Assembly: GCF_000155735.2 (NCBI RefSeq)
Contig: NC_020908.1
Location: 246,001-310,000, forward strand
Source: Octadecabacter arcticus 238
GTDB taxonomy: Bacteria; Pseudomonadota; Alphaproteobacteria; Rhodobacterales; Rhodobacteraceae
DNA: 64,000 bases
Reading direction: 5' to 3'
The notes under the pieces are model-generated. The model saw only the letters and a program-made list of their open reading frames with translations. It ran no database searches and was not told the DNA's origin. The position numbers were made by a program, and so were the translations under genes. This document shows positions 45,230 to 54,375 of this stretch, in pieces; positions within the stretch are counted from its first letter, which is position 1, and each line of letters starts with the position of its first letter.

Positions 45230-45862
45230 ATGACCGACGCAGCAACCTTCTGGGACAAGATCGCCCCGAAATACGCCCAAGACGCCATCAAAGATATGGC
45301 CGCCTACGAGTATACGTTGGAGCGGACAAAATCCTACCTCAACGCCGATGACCGCGTGTTGGAAATGGGCTGTGGCACTGGATCGACCGCCTTGCAGATC
45401 GCGCCGCATGTGCGCGAAATGACCGGCACCGATATTTCCCCTGTGATGGCCGAAATTGCCCGTACCAAGGCCGCTGCTGGTGGTATCAAAAACGTGGAAT
45501 TCCGCGTGGCTACAGCGCAGGACGCCGCTAAGCTGTCAGGCACGTTTGACGTGGTGCTGGGGTTTAACCTGTTTCACCTCGTGCGCGCCCCTGAAGACAT
45601 CTTTGATGACGTTTATGCCATGCTGCTCAGGGGCGGGTTTTTCATCACCAAGACACCCTGCTTGAACGATAAATCTGTCGGGCTGAAACGGTTTGCATTC
45701 AAAGCGATGATCCCGCTGATGCGGATGCTTGGCAAAGCGCCCTATGTCGGGTTCTTCACGCAGAAAGAATACGACGACGCACTGCGTTTTGCAGGTTTCG
45801 AAATCGTCGAGGCTGGAAATTTCCCAGCTATCTCACGCTATGTCGTGGCGAAGCGCGCGTAA
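45230..45862 (+). CDS. class I SAM-dependent methyltransferase
   Basis: A 210-residue Rossmann methyltransferase: motif I VLEMGCGTGSTALQIAP (SAM binding, residues ~42-58), acidic motif II TGTDISPVMAEIA, and FDVVLGFNLFHLV for motif IV. A GAAAGGAGACC ribosome site lies before the ATG. The substrate is unknown; the lower half has a hydrophobic cap suggesting a small molecule. Its 3' end is partly duplicated just beyond the stop (see the repeat entry). Confidence 0.88.
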   Translation: MTDAATFWDKIAPKYAQDAIKDMAAYEYTLERTKSYLNADDRVLEMGCGTGSTALQIAPHVREMTGTDISPVMAEIARTKAAAGGIKNVEFRVATAQDAAKLSGTFDVVLGFNLFHLVRAPEDIFDDVYAMLLRGGFFITKTPCLNDKSVGLKRFAFKAMIPLMRMLGKAPYVGFFTQKEYDDALRFAGFEIVEAGNFPAISRYVVAKRA

Positions 45863-45890
45863 TTAAAATCGTGGCGAAGCGCGTGTAATT
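45844..45890 (+). repeat. tandem duplication of the methyltransferase 3' end
   Basis: CGTGGCGAAGCGCGCGTAATT (45844-45864) recurs as CGTGGCGAAGCGCGTGTAATT (45870-45890), with one base changed and five bases (AAAAT) between them. The second copy repeats the last codons and stop outside the gene. Confidence 0.9.
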
Positions 45891-45946
45891 GAACGTGGCG
45901 CGCCAACCGTAATCAGCTACCTTGGGCGCAACCTAAGGAGGGCGCG

Positions 45947-46393
45947 ATGCTCAAAGTATATCTATCCGGCGAAATTCACACCGATTGGCGCGAACAGATC
46001 ATCGACGGGGCCAAAGACCTCGACGTGGAATTCCACAGCCCCGTCACCAACCACGAAGCGTCAGACGATTGTGGAGTCACTATTTTGGGCGCGGAGCCGA
46101 ACAAGTATTGGCACGACCACAAGGGCGCGATGGTCAATGCGATCCGCACCCGCAAAGGCATCGCGGACGCAGATGTTGTTGTGGTCCGGTTTGGTGAAAA
46201 ATACCGCCAATGGAACGCGGCGTTTGATGCGGGCTTTGCTGCGGCCTTGGGCAAATCATTGATCGTGCTGCAACAGCCCGACCATGATCACGCCCTGAAA
46301 GAAGTTGACGCAGCAGCCTTGGCCATGGCGCGCGAACCGTCAGAAGTTGTCGAAATCCTGCGTTATGTTCTAACGGGCGATCTGCCTGCGTAA
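45947..46393 (+). CDS. YtoQ family protein, 148 aa
   Basis: The start MLKVYLSGEIHTDWREQI and the body (FHSPVTNHEASDDCGV, GAEPNKYWHDHKGAMVNAIRTRK, DADVVVVRFGEKYRQWNAAFDAGFAAALGK) are those of YtoQ proteins, which share a fold with nucleoside deoxyribosyltransferases. Function in the cell is not established; a nucleotide-related hydrolase or transferase is a reasonable guess. AAGGAGG lies before the ATG. Confidence 0.9.
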   Translation: MLKVYLSGEIHTDWREQIIDGAKDLDVEFHSPVTNHEASDDCGVTILGAEPNKYWHDHKGAMVNAIRTRKGIADADVVVVRFGEKYRQWNAAFDAGFAAALGKSLIVLQQPDHDHALKEVDAAALAMAREPSEVVEILRYVLTGDLPA

Positions 46394-46399
46394 TCAGAC

Positions 46400-46456
46400 C
46401 TGTGCAGACAGGCTGTGCAGACAGGCTGTGTACAGGTTGTGTACAGGTTGTGTACG
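46400..46456 (+). repeat. short tandem repeats after ytoQ
   Basis: CTGTGCAGACAGG occurs twice and TTGTGTACAGG two and a half times, back to back. The two units are related to each other (TGTG-A-CAGG core). Too short and uniform for a CRISPR array. Confidence 0.85.
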
Positions 46457-46529
46457 CAGAGAGTCCCCAAATTTCCGCCCCGCTGATGGATATTTCAACG
46501 GGGCGGATGACACTTTGTTAGCTTAGGAT

Positions 46530-47228
46530 TTAACCCTTAGGCGCTGGGATCGTCTTACCCCTTTGCACCGCTGGGCGGGCCATGAACCGCTCAACATAGG
46601 CCGGCACGTTCTTCAGATCGTGGTAACCTGTGACCTCCTGTGTGCCGTAATATTCCAGCGCATTCAGCCAAGGCGCAATGGCGATATCCGCAATTGAAAA
46701 GCCGCCCGCGATCCAGTCTTTGCCCTCTAATTCTGTCTCAACGATCGCCAAAAGGCGTTTGGCCTCTGCGATGTAGCGCTCACGCGGGCGCGGGTCTTCG
46801 ATTTCGGACCCTGCGAACTTTGCAAAGTAGCCCAACTGCCCAAACATCGGACCAAGGCCACCCATCTGGAACATCAGCCATTTGATAACATGGGCTTTTT
46901 CTGCCGCATTTGATCCCATCAGTTGACCGGTCTTCTCAGCCAGATACATCAGGATCGCGCCACTTTCCCACAGACTAATCGGGCCGTCCGGACCGTTTGG
47001 GTCAATGATCGCGGGGATCTTGTTGTTGGGGTTTAAGCTCAGGAACGCAGCACTTTTGACGTCCGCATCTGACAGCGTGACAAGATGGGGTTCGTAGTTC
47101 AGCCCCGTTTCCTCCAACGCGATAGAGACTTTAACGCCATTTGGTGTTGGATATGAGAAAAGCTGAATAATATCGGTATTTTTTGGAACCCATTTCTGAG
47201 TAATTGGAAAGTTCGACAGATCGGCCAT
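46530..47228 (-). CDS. glutathione S-transferase, Nu-class-like
   Basis: 232 residues. The N-terminal thioredoxin-fold domain (IQLFSYPTPNGVKVSIALEETGLNY; NNKIPAIIDPNGPDGPISLWESGAILMYL with the glutathione-binding Glu-Ser) and the helical C-terminal domain (WIAGGFSIADIAIAPWLNALEYYG) match the GSH-dependent disulfide-bond oxidoreductases such as YfcG and YghU. It likely protects thiols or reduces disulfides in the cytoplasm. Divergent from mscL. Confidence 0.9.
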   Translation of the reverse strand: MADLSNFPITQKWVPKNTDIIQLFSYPTPNGVKVSIALEETGLNYEPHLVTLSDADVKSAAFLSLNPNNKIPAIIDPNGPDGPISLWESGAILMYLAEKTGQLMGSNAAEKAHVIKWLMFQMGGLGPMFGQLGYFAKFAGSEIEDPRPRERYIAEAKRLLAIVETELEGKDWIAGGFSIADIAIAPWLNALEYYGTQEVTGYHDLKNVPAYVERFMARPAVQRGKTIPAPKG

Positions 47229-47381
47229 GGTTGGGCTCCTAAGTTTGAATGTCTCTCAAATGACTTAGGGGGAATGGATGTGAATTATAACCCGTTTGGC
47301 CTGTGCGCGCTTTGGGATAACGATGTGCGCGTGGGCGCAGTTGTAGAAAAAATTGTGCCATAAAATCAATGGGACAGAGAA

Positions 47382-47786
47382 ATGTTAAAAGAATTCAGAG
47401 ACTTCATCGCCAAGGGCAACGTCATGGATATGGCTGTTGGTATCATCATCGGTGCAGCATTCACCGCAATTGTTGGCAGTCTTGTGGCCGATTTGATCAA
47501 CCCGATCATCAGTCTGTTCATGGGGGGCGTCGATTTTGGCGGCTTGTTTGCCAACTTGAACGGTGATTATGCAACGATCGAAGCAGCCGACGAAGCTGGC
47601 GCAGCCGTATTCGCCTATGGCCGTTTCATCATGGCGATCATCAATTTCCTCATCATCGCGTTCGTCGTGTTCATGCTGGTCCGCAGTGTTAACAAGTTGA
47701 AAAAAGCCGAAGTAGAAGCACCGGCACCAGCAGGCCCGACGCAGGAAGAATTGTTGGCGGACATCTTGGCCGCATTGAAAAAGTAG
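47382..47786 (+). CDS. mscL: large-conductance mechanosensitive channel MscL
   Basis: A homopentameric channel that opens on hypo-osmotic shock. The 134-residue protein has TM1 with the pore constriction ([32 protein letters not shown]), a short periplasmic loop, TM2 ([25 protein letters not shown]) and a cytoplasmic helix at the end. Start MLKEFRDF is standard. It converges on ald across a shared terminator. Confidence 0.97.
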   Translation: MLKEFRDFIAKGNVMDMAVGIIIGAAFTAIVGSLVADLINPIISLFMGGVDFGGLFANLNGDYATIEAADEAGAAVFAYGRFIMAIINFLIIAFVVFMLVRSVNKLKKAEVEAPAPAGPTQEELLADILAALKK

Positions 47787-47806
47787 TCATACGGCTCGGA
47801 TGTGGC

Positions 47807-47840
47807 AAAGGCCCGCCAGTGATGGCGGGCCTTTTTTATT
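47807..47840. terminator. terminator shared by mscL and ald
   Basis: AAAGGCCCGCCA / TGGCGGGCCTTTTTTATT is a symmetric hairpin between converging genes, with T-rich tails for both strands. Confidence 0.88.
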
Positions 47841-48957
47841 AAGCCTTCAGCGCAAGCTGGGGCGACAATACGTCGATCCCCAGCGCCTTGCCCACTGCGT
47901 AATAGGTCAGCTGTCCGGCATGGACGTTCAGACCGTTCAGCAGATGCGCGTCGTCTTCGCACGCCTGACGCCAGCCCTTGTCGGCAAGCGCGAGCATGAA
48001 CGGCATCGTTGCATTGCCCAGTGCAATCGTTGACGTGCGCGCAACCGCACCCGGCATGTTCGCAACGCAATAGTGCATTATTCCATCGACGTCGTAGATC
48101 GGGTCTTGGTGCGTGGTGGCTTTGGACGTCTCAAAGCAGCCACCTTGGTCGATGGCGACATCCACAATCACAGCCCCCTGTTTCATCTCAGACAATTGTG
48201 CACGGCTGATCAGTTTAGGCGCTGCGGCACCGGGGATCAGGACCGCCCCAATGACCATATCGGCCTCGCGTACCATTTCGATGGTATTGCCTGCGCTGGC
48301 GTACATCGTCTTGAAATCACGCCCGAAAACGTCATCAAGGTAGCGCATGCGCGCCAGTGAGCGATCCAGCACCGTGACATCTGCGCCCATGCCCGCGGCA
48401 ACTCGCGCTGCGTGCGTGCCAACGACACCACCGCCGATGACGACAACCTTTGCAGGACCAACGCCGGGGACGCCGCCCATCAAAACACCGCGTCCGCCGT
48501 TTGCCTTTTGCAAGGTCCAGCTGCCGACTTGGGGTGCCAAACGACCCGCAACTTCGGACATTGGCGCTAGCAGTGGCAGACCACCGTTCGCGTCAGTTAC
48601 GGTTTCGTAAGCAATCGCAGTGCATCCTGACGCCAGCAGGTCTTTGGTTTGTTCAAGGTCGGGCGCGAGGTGCAGATACGTAAACAGGACCTGCCCTTCG
48701 CGCAGCATTTTACGTTCAACGGGCTGGGGTTCTTTGACTTTTACGATCATGTCAGCAACCGCGAAAATTTCTGCCGCAGTTGCGACAATTGCGGCACCTG
48801 CACCAACATAGTCTTCGTCGGTAAATCCAGCGCCGATACCGGCCTGTGTTTCAACCGATACCGTGTGGCCGTGGACCACCGCTTCGCGGGCTGCGTTGGG
48901 GGTTAGACCGACGCGGAATTCTTGTGGCTTGATTTCTTTGGGGCAACCGATGTGCAT
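47839..48957 (-). CDS. ald: alanine dehydrogenase
   Basis: Converts L-alanine to pyruvate and ammonia with NAD. ATG 48957 (MHIGCPKEIKPQEFRVGLTPN) with a GAGGAG ribosome site gives 372 residues. The catalytic Lys (VKVKEPQ) and His (LFTYLHLA) of the first domain, the Rossmann motif VIGGGVVGTHAARVA near 170-185 and the DVAIDQGGCFETSK segment are present. It is transcribed away from an Lrp-type regulator gene, which probably controls it by analogy with AldR. Confidence 0.97.
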   Translation of the reverse strand: MHIGCPKEIKPQEFRVGLTPNAAREAVVHGHTVSVETQAGIGAGFTDEDYVGAGAAIVATAAEIFAVADMIVKVKEPQPVERKMLREGQVLFTYLHLAPDLEQTKDLLASGCTAIAYETVTDANGGLPLLAPMSEVAGRLAPQVGSWTLQKANGGRGVLMGGVPGVGPAKVVVIGGGVVGTHAARVAAGMGADVTVLDRSLARMRYLDDVFGRDFKTMYASAGNTIEMVREADMVIGAVLIPGAAAPKLISRAQLSEMKQGAVIVDVAIDQGGCFETSKATTHQDPIYDVDGIMHYCVANMPGAVARTSTIALGNATMPFMLALADKGWRQACEDDAHLLNGLNVHAGQLTYYAVGKALGIDVLSPQLALKA

Positions 48958-49087
48958 GTAATTCTCCTCTTCCTGACGGCACAGTCGCGCCGTTTTGGTG
49001 GAAAGAACTGGCAATCTTCGGCGTGTTAGCGTTAGTAGTCACAATGATCGTCGCAATATGCGGCCAAATGCGGGAGAATTTTGCGCC

Positions 49088-49546
49088 ATGGATCTTGATG
49101 AAATAGATCGTCGCCTTTTGAATGCGCTGCAGCGCGAAGGCCGCCTGTCGAATGCTGAGTTGTCACAGAAGGTGAATCTGTCTCCCTCAGCCTGCCACAG
49201 GCGGGTGCAGCGGCTTGAAAAGGAAGGGTTTATATCTGGTTACGTTGCACTGGTGGACCCGCGCAAAGTTGCCCGCAAAATCACTGTATTCGTTGAGATA
49301 ACGTTGCGGGCGCAGGCTGATGATGTGCTTGATGCGTTTGAAAAATCGGTTGCCCGCATTCCGGACGTTTTAGAATGTCATTTGATGGCAGGGCAGGCGG
49401 ACTATCTGCTGAAAGTTGTAGCAGAAGACGCTGAGGATTTCGCCCGTATTCATCGCCGCTATCTTGCCAGCCTGCCCGGTGTCCAAGGCATGCAGTCGTC
49501 GTTTGCGCTTCGCACGGTCCGCCAGACCACAGCGCTGCCTGTCTAG
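49088..49546 (+). CDS. Lrp/AsnC-family regulator, probable ald regulator
   Basis: 152 residues from ATG 49088 (MDLDEIDRRLLNALQREGR). The N-terminal HTH (LSNAELSQKVNLSPSACHRRVQRLEKEG) and C-terminal RAM effector domain (KVARKITVFVEITLRAQADDVLDAF, VLECHLMAGQADYLLKVVAEDA) are complete. Divergent from ald with 130 bases between starts, the common layout for alanine- or leucine-sensing activators. Confidence 0.9.
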   Translation: MDLDEIDRRLLNALQREGRLSNAELSQKVNLSPSACHRRVQRLEKEGFISGYVALVDPRKVARKITVFVEITLRAQADDVLDAFEKSVARIPDVLECHLMAGQADYLLKVVAEDAEDFARIHRRYLASLPGVQGMQSSFALRTVRQTTALPV

Positions 49547-49905
49547 GACAAAAGTATCGCGATAATCGCCAGACCAGACGGGACCGTTTGCACATACATG
49601 ATCCGCTTGCTGACGGTCGCGGCACCGTAAAGACCCGCGACAAAGACGCAGGCGAGGAAGAACAGCGCGACGTTCTGTGACCAAGCCCCATCATTGATCA
49701 GCAAGGACCAGACCAGACCTGCGGCCAGAAACCCGTTATACAGCCCCTGATTGGCGGCCATTGCCTTGGTTTTAGGGAACATGTCGGCGGACAGATTACC
49801 AAAGATCTTTGGCCCACGGGATTCCCAAGCGAACATCTCAAACCACATGATATAGATGTGTAGCAAGGCGATCAGCAAGATGAGCAGCGAAGCGAGCGTG
49901 GCCAT
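49543..49905 (-). CDS. DUF1304 membrane protein, 120 aa
   Basis: A small inner-membrane protein of four hydrophobic helices (LASLLILLIALLHIYIMWFEMFAW; NGFLAAGLVWSLLI; VALFFLACVFVAGLYGA; GLAIIAILLS), typical of DUF1304 proteins of unknown role. ATG 49905 has a GGAGACC ribosome site. Its end overlaps the regulator gene on the other strand by four bases. Confidence 0.88.
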   Translation of the reverse strand: MATLASLLILLIALLHIYIMWFEMFAWESRGPKIFGNLSADMFPKTKAMAANQGLYNGFLAAGLVWSLLINDGAWSQNVALFFLACVFVAGLYGAATVSKRIMYVQTVPSGLAIIAILLS

Positions 49906-50078
49906 ATTCGGTCTCCGATGACTTTTGTGGTATAAGCGTAGCATAGCACAAGTGGCACGGATAGATTGGTGCAACGCCATTGTTGTGACGTCGCGGGTAA
50001 TGCCGCTTGTGAAAATCTGGAAACATGGCGTCACTTGGCGCTGCAGGGTTTTCGACATGTAAAGGAAGGGTTTAGAAA

Positions 50079-50144
50079 ATGCGTAATATTCTAATTTTGC
50101 TTGGTCTTGTCGTTGTCGTCATCGCAATTATCTATTTCATCTGA
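50079..50144 (+). CDS. tiny one-helix membrane protein, 21 aa (first of a pair)
   Basis: ATG at 50079 with AAGGAAGGG upstream codes MRNILILLGLVVVVIAIIYFI and stops at 50142-50144. It is a single hydrophobic helix with a basic N-terminus. The next gene, 11 bases after, starts with the same MRNIL and helix. Two related frames, each with its own ribosome site, are unlikely by chance. No function is known. Confidence 0.65.
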   Translation: MRNILILLGLVVVVIAIIYFI

Positions 50145-50155
50145 GGAGAGCGACT

Positions 50156-50230
50156 ATGCGGAACATTCTTTATATCATCGGACTTGTTGTTGTTGTCATG
50201 GTTGTCCTGCGTCTTGCGGGTATAGCGTAA
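50156..50230 (+). CDS. tiny one-helix membrane protein, 24 aa (second of a pair)
   Basis: ATG at 50156 with GAGGAGAG upstream codes MRNILYIIGLVVVVMVVLRL followed by AGIA and a stop. It aligns with the first protein of the pair over the whole helix (MRNIL..IGLVVVV). Followed by a strong terminator, so the pair looks like a two-gene operon. Confidence 0.65.
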   Translation: MRNILYIIGLVVVVMVVLRLAGIA

Positions 50231-50282
50231 ACAAAACCCCGATCGGTGCTTTTAGATGCACCTGATAATCCAGCAATCAAAG

Positions 50283-50315
50283 AAAAACCCCCGCGCCAAA
50301 AGGTACGGGGGTTTT
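50283..50315. terminator. hairpin between the tiny-protein pair and rpsU
   Basis: AAAAACCCCCG...CGGGGGTTTT, a GC stem with T and A runs on either side, works on both strands between converging genes. Confidence 0.88.
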
Positions 50316-50343
50316 GCTTATTTAAAACGCTGTCAGGAGGTGC

Positions 50344-50550
50344 TTAGAGCATCCCCTCACGCTCGAGCTTTTTACGAGCCAGCTTGCGCTGACGGCGAAT
50401 TGCCTCGGCCTGTTGGCGCGCCTTTTTCTCCGACGGTTTTTCGAAAGCTTGCTTAAGCTTCATCTCACGAAAAACGCCTTCACGCTGGAGCTTTTTCTTC
50501 AGAGCGCGGAGCGCCTGATCGACGTTGTTTTCACGAACACTTACCTGCAT
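50344..50550 (-). CDS. rpsU: 30S ribosomal protein S21
   Basis: A 68-residue basic protein ([36 protein letters not shown]...) that is a full match to S21, which helps base-pairing of mRNA with the 3' end of 16S rRNA. An AGAGAGGTGGTG ribosome site lies upstream. In alphaproteobacteria it is often next to coq9, as here. Confidence 0.97.
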   Translation of the reverse strand: MQVSVRENNVDQALRALKKKLQREGVFREMKLKQAFEKPSEKKARQQAEAIRRQRKLARKKLEREGML

Positions 50551-50737
50551 GTGGTTTTCACCACCTCTCTAAGTTGGATTTGCAATAAGTTGCAGGACGT
50601 CGTCATATAGCAAGCCGACCCTATATTGTCCACTGTACCTTGCGGTGTTCCCTTGGCGTTTTGTCTTTTTTTGCATTCCGGCAAAGCGACAGGCCGTGAA
50701 CAAGCGATTCAAGTTAACCGCAAAGTGCGCTAGGAAG

Positions 50738-51457
50738 ATGCAAACGCCTGAAGTGGAGCCTGATTTGAAACCATTACCTGACCCCCGTGCCCTTACATTG
50801 TTGGATGCAATCCTGCCCCAGGTGGCCTTTGATGGCTGGTCTGACGGTGCGTTTGTCGCAGCGGTCGATGAGTGTGGATTACCGATAGTGCAAGCCCGCA
50901 GCGTCTGCCCGCGTGGAGCGACCGATTTGGCGATTCTATTTCACACACAGGGCGATGCGGCGATGGTTGCAGCGCTGTCATCGTCCGACCTCAGCGATAT
51001 GCGGTTTCGCGATAAGGTCTCCCTTGCGGTGCAATTGCGACTGGATGCGGTGACTGACAAAGAGGCCGTGCGGCGCGGCTCTGCGCTGTTTGGCCTACCG
51101 CATATGGTGCCTGATGGGTCCAAGCTGATCTGGGGCACCGCTGACGCGATTTGGACCGCACTTGGTGATACGTCTGACGACATCAATTGGTACACAAAAC
51201 GGGCGACGCTGTCGGCTGTTTACGGATCGGTTGTGCTGTATTGGCTTGGTGATGACACCGACGACGGGCAAGCGACCAGCGATTTTATTGATCGTCGGAT
51301 TGAAAACGTCATGCAGTTTGAAAGCTTTAAAGCGGCGGTAAACAAGAACCCGTTGCTCAAGCCCTTAGCGGGGGCAATCGCCCAGCTCACGTCGCGCGTC
51401 AAAGCGCCAAGCGCGCCGCCCGACGATCTGCCAGGGTCATGGAGAACACCGCGATGA
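50738..51457 (+). CDS. COQ9-family ubiquinone biosynthesis protein
   Basis: ATG 50738 (MQTPEVEPDLKPLPDPRAL) gives 239 residues. The COQ9 fold is shown by LLDAILPQVAFDGWSDGAFVAAV, LAVQLRLDAVTDKEAVRRGSALFGLPHMV and DTSDDINWYTKRATLSAVYGSVVLYWLGDDTDD. COQ9 binds lipid intermediates and presents them to COQ7 hydroxylase in quinone synthesis. Its stop overlaps the next start (ATGA), so it is coupled to the quinone reductase. Confidence 0.9.
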   Translation: MQTPEVEPDLKPLPDPRALTLLDAILPQVAFDGWSDGAFVAAVDECGLPIVQARSVCPRGATDLAILFHTQGDAAMVAALSSSDLSDMRFRDKVSLAVQLRLDAVTDKEAVRRGSALFGLPHMVPDGSKLIWGTADAIWTALGDTSDDINWYTKRATLSAVYGSVVLYWLGDDTDDGQATSDFIDRRIENVMQFESFKAAVNKNPLLKPLAGAIAQLTSRVKAPSAPPDDLPGSWRTPR

Positions 51458-52422
51458 AGGCTGTTGAAATCGCCAAAGCTGGCGGGCCAGAGGTTCTGAC
51501 GTTGATCGATATGCCGAAGCCTGAGCCCGCGTTCGGGCAAGTGCGGATCAAGGTCGCCTATGCGGGGGTAAATCGCCCCGATGCACTGCAACGTGCCGGA
51601 CTGTACAACCCACCCAAGGGCGCAAGCCCGCTGCCCGGTCTGGAAGCAGCAGGGGCAATCAGCGCAATCGGTGCTGGCGTGACCGGATGGGCCATTGGGG
51701 ATGCTGTTTGTGCGTTGTTGCCCGGTGGCGGGTATGCGCAAGAGGTCGTGACTCCTGCCGCCCATTGTCTGCCTCTTCCCGATGGGTTGTCCCTGAAACA
51801 GGCCGCCTGCCTGCCCGAAACCTTCTTTACCGTCTGGTCCAACGTGTTCATGCGGGGCGGTCTGCGCGCGGGGGAGCGGTTCTTGGTCCACGGTGGATCG
51901 TCCGGCATTGGCACCACCGCGATCCAGTTAGGACATGCGTTCGGCGCACGGGTGTTCACCACCGCCGGATCGGAGGCCAAATGTCGCGCGTGTCTGGACC
52001 TCGGCGCTGAGGTTGTGATGAACTATCGCGACGTGGATTTCGTCGATGAAATCAAAGCTCAGGGTGGCGCGAACCTGATCCTTGATATGGTTGGTGGAGA
52101 CTATCTGCCGCGTAACGTGCGCGCACTGGCCGACGATGGTCGTCTTGTTCAGATCGCATTCCTGCAAGGCCCCACGATCGAGCTTAACTTTGCCCACCTG
52201 ATGATGCGCCGCCTGACGATCACCGGATCAACTTTGCGTCCGCAGTCCGATTTGGCCAAGGCCGAAATTGCACTGCAATTGCGCACACACGTTTGGCCGC
52301 TTCTTGCTTCTGGAAAGATATCGCCTGTGATGGACCAAGAATTCGCACTGGCCGATGCCAGCGCAGCGCACACGCGAATGGAAAGCAGTCAACACATCGG
52401 CAAGATTGTTCTGAAAATATAA
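51454..52422 (+). CDS. quinone oxidoreductase (MDR superfamily)
   Basis: 322 residues from ATG 51454 (MKAVEIAKAGGPEVLTL), coupled to the COQ9 gene. The GroES-like N-terminal domain and the NADPH-binding Rossmann domain (VHGGSSGIGTTAIQLGHAFGARVF, residues ~140-165) match zeta-crystallin-like quinone reductases; no zinc ligands are seen. It probably reduces quinones or enones with NADPH. Confidence 0.9.
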   Translation: MKAVEIAKAGGPEVLTLIDMPKPEPAFGQVRIKVAYAGVNRPDALQRAGLYNPPKGASPLPGLEAAGAISAIGAGVTGWAIGDAVCALLPGGGYAQEVVTPAAHCLPLPDGLSLKQAACLPETFFTVWSNVFMRGGLRAGERFLVHGGSSGIGTTAIQLGHAFGARVFTTAGSEAKCRACLDLGAEVVMNYRDVDFVDEIKAQGGANLILDMVGGDYLPRNVRALADDGRLVQIAFLQGPTIELNFAHLMMRRLTITGSTLRPQSDLAKAEIALQLRTHVWPLLASGKISPVMDQEFALADASAAHTRMESSQHIGKIVLKI

Positions 52423-52717
52423 GGCATGCACGCCTAGGTCGCCAAGGTCCGCTCCTCCAATTGGGCATTTAGGCCAAGCTCTTTTTCTTTGCTTGTTTTG
52501 GGTCTTTGTCACTCATCCGGGTCACGCTTCTCTTCGCAGTTTATTGTGATGCTCGAACAGCACCGCTGCGCGCATATGTCGGATTGGGCGTGGAGAGCCT
52601 AGCTTTGAGACACGCTTCAAGTGGCGCAGCAGACACTTTCGGCTTTTTCCACAAACAGAGGTGGTCCTGCTTTTTCGACTAGTTTGCAGCCTTTTTAAAG
52701 TGGACCATGGTTTCTGT
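52423..52717. other. 295-base gap after the quinone reductase
   Basis: No gene is recognised. The last ~80 bases (from about 52640) are probably the left end of the IS3 element whose transposase begins at 52718. Confidence 0.45.
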
Positions 52718-53136
52718 TCAGCCTGCTAATCTCATTGGTTCTGTTTTGCTTGCATATGCCTCGTCAGGGGTCAAGATTTCGTGGGTCGAATGCGGGCGCT
52801 CGACGTTATAGTAAGCCAGCCACTTTTCGATACCAGCCGTCGCCTCTGAGCCTGTCTCAAAGGCGTGCAAATAGACGCATTCGTACTTGAGGGATCGCCA
52901 CAGCCGTTCGATCATGCTGTCGTCAATCCAGCGCTCTTTGCCATCCATGCTGATCTTAATTTTCGCATCAGTCAGCACGTCGATCCAATCGCCACTGGTG
53001 AACTGGCTGCCCTGATCTGTGTTGAATATCTCCGGCGTACCGTGTTTGGCCAAGGCCTCTTCCAGTGCTTCAACACAGAACGCAGCGTCCATGCTGTTTG
53101 ATAGCCGCCAGCTCAGCACTTTGCGGCTGTACCAGG
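52718..53136 (-). pseudogene. IS3-family OrfB, C-terminal half
   Basis: Reads WYSRKVLSWRLSNSMDAAFCVEALEEALAKHG, then FNTDQGSQFTSGDWIDVL (D), DDSMIERLWRSLKYECVYLHAF (E) and NVERPHSTHEILTPDEAY. It has the second Asp and the Glu of the DDE core. It is cut on its N-terminal side by IS110 near 53136. Confidence 0.9.
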
Positions 53137-54375
53137 CCAAAGCCCCCTCTTGTCTTATGATTTTGGCAGTTTCTATGCGAAGCTGGAACAGCTGCGCAGC
53201 ACGTCATTTATGCCAGGCAGCGGCGGAGGTTGGACCGTTCCCCTCTTGGTCGTTGAGGACCGTCGCTGAGTAAGGTCACCTCCGTCTTTTTTTGAAACCT
53301 GAACGGATACTTGGGCTTTGGGCCCGCATGACAAGACAAGGTTAGGAAGAGACACATGGAAGATACCATTGGGATCGACATTTCGAAAGACACATTGGAC
53401 GCTTATTGGTTGTCCTCGCGAGAGCACAGGCAGTTTTGCGATGACAAAGCTGGCGCTAAGGCACTCGCATTTTGGGCGAGAAAAACAGAAGTTTCCCGCG
53501 TCATTTTTGAAGCAACAGGCATTTATCACAGGTGCATCGAAACGGGCTTGGCTCAACACGGGATCAGCTTTGCACGGGTCAATCCGCGTCAGGCCCGCCG
53601 GTTCTGCGAAGGTGAGCGATTTGGTCGCCATCGGTTCAAGACTAATCGCGAACGGCCGGCTGGCCAAAACGGACCGGGTGGACGCTGCGCTATTAGCCAA
53701 AATGGGCGCACTTCTGGAATTGAGAGCAGACCAACCCAAAAGCGAAACACTTCATGATCTCAAGCAGCTGGCAACAGCCAGGCTGGCATTGATCAAGGAC
53801 CGGACCGCAGCAAAGGCACGACTTGCCGCAACGACGCACGTCCTGCCTTCCCAGCAGATCAAACGACGTCTGAAACAGATCGAACGTGACTTGTCGCAAG
53901 TTACCGAGGCAATCGATGCCATCGTTGCGGCAGACAAAGATCTCGCTGCACGCGCCGAGATTCTTACAAGCATTCCGGGCATCGCAAAGGTAACAGCCTG
54001 TGCGATATTAACCGAAATGCCCGAACTCGGACATTTGAGTGGCAAGAAAGCAGCGGCGCGGGCGGGCCTTGCACCCATATCGAGGCAATCGGGAAAGTGG
54101 CAAGGCAAGGAACGCATCCAGGGCGGTCGCGCCAGCGTCAGGCGCGCAGTCTATCTGCCAGCGGTTGTTGCTACACGCTTCAATCCAGACATGAAGGCAA
54201 AATACGAACATCTGATATCGACTGGGAAATGCAAGAAGCTGGCGATCACAGCCGTTATGCGAAAGCTGATTGTCACCGCAAATGCTCTTCTACGGGATCA
54301 GCGAAAATGGGGCGAATATCCAGCTTGACCAATACGGATACTCATCGTTTGCAAGCAAACCAATGCCGGGCAGCG
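53137..54375 (+). mobile_element. IS110-family insertion sequence inside IS3
   Basis: Its limits are inferred from the break points in the IS3 transposase (LVAI on the right, WYSRKV on the left). IS110 elements lack terminal repeats and leave no target duplication, in agreement with what is seen. Confidence 0.8.
53356..54328 (+). pseudogene. IS110-family transposase, frameshifted
   Basis: ATG 53356 starts MEDTIGIDISKDTLDAYWLS, with D in GIDISKD and E in IFEATGIYH of the DEDD (RuvC-like) domain, up to VNPRQARRFCE. After about 40 unmatched bases the frame changes and continues GRLAKTDRVDAALLAKMG (both Asp) through the C-terminal Tnp20 domain (LTSIPGIAKVTACAILTEMPELG, AARAGLAPISRQSGKW). The break at about 53611-53655 inactivates it. 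Confidence 0.9.

Noticed and set aside
46400..46456. Short repeats as a CRISPR array
   Set aside because: Units are 11-13 bases and directly joined, without spacers, and no cas gene is present.
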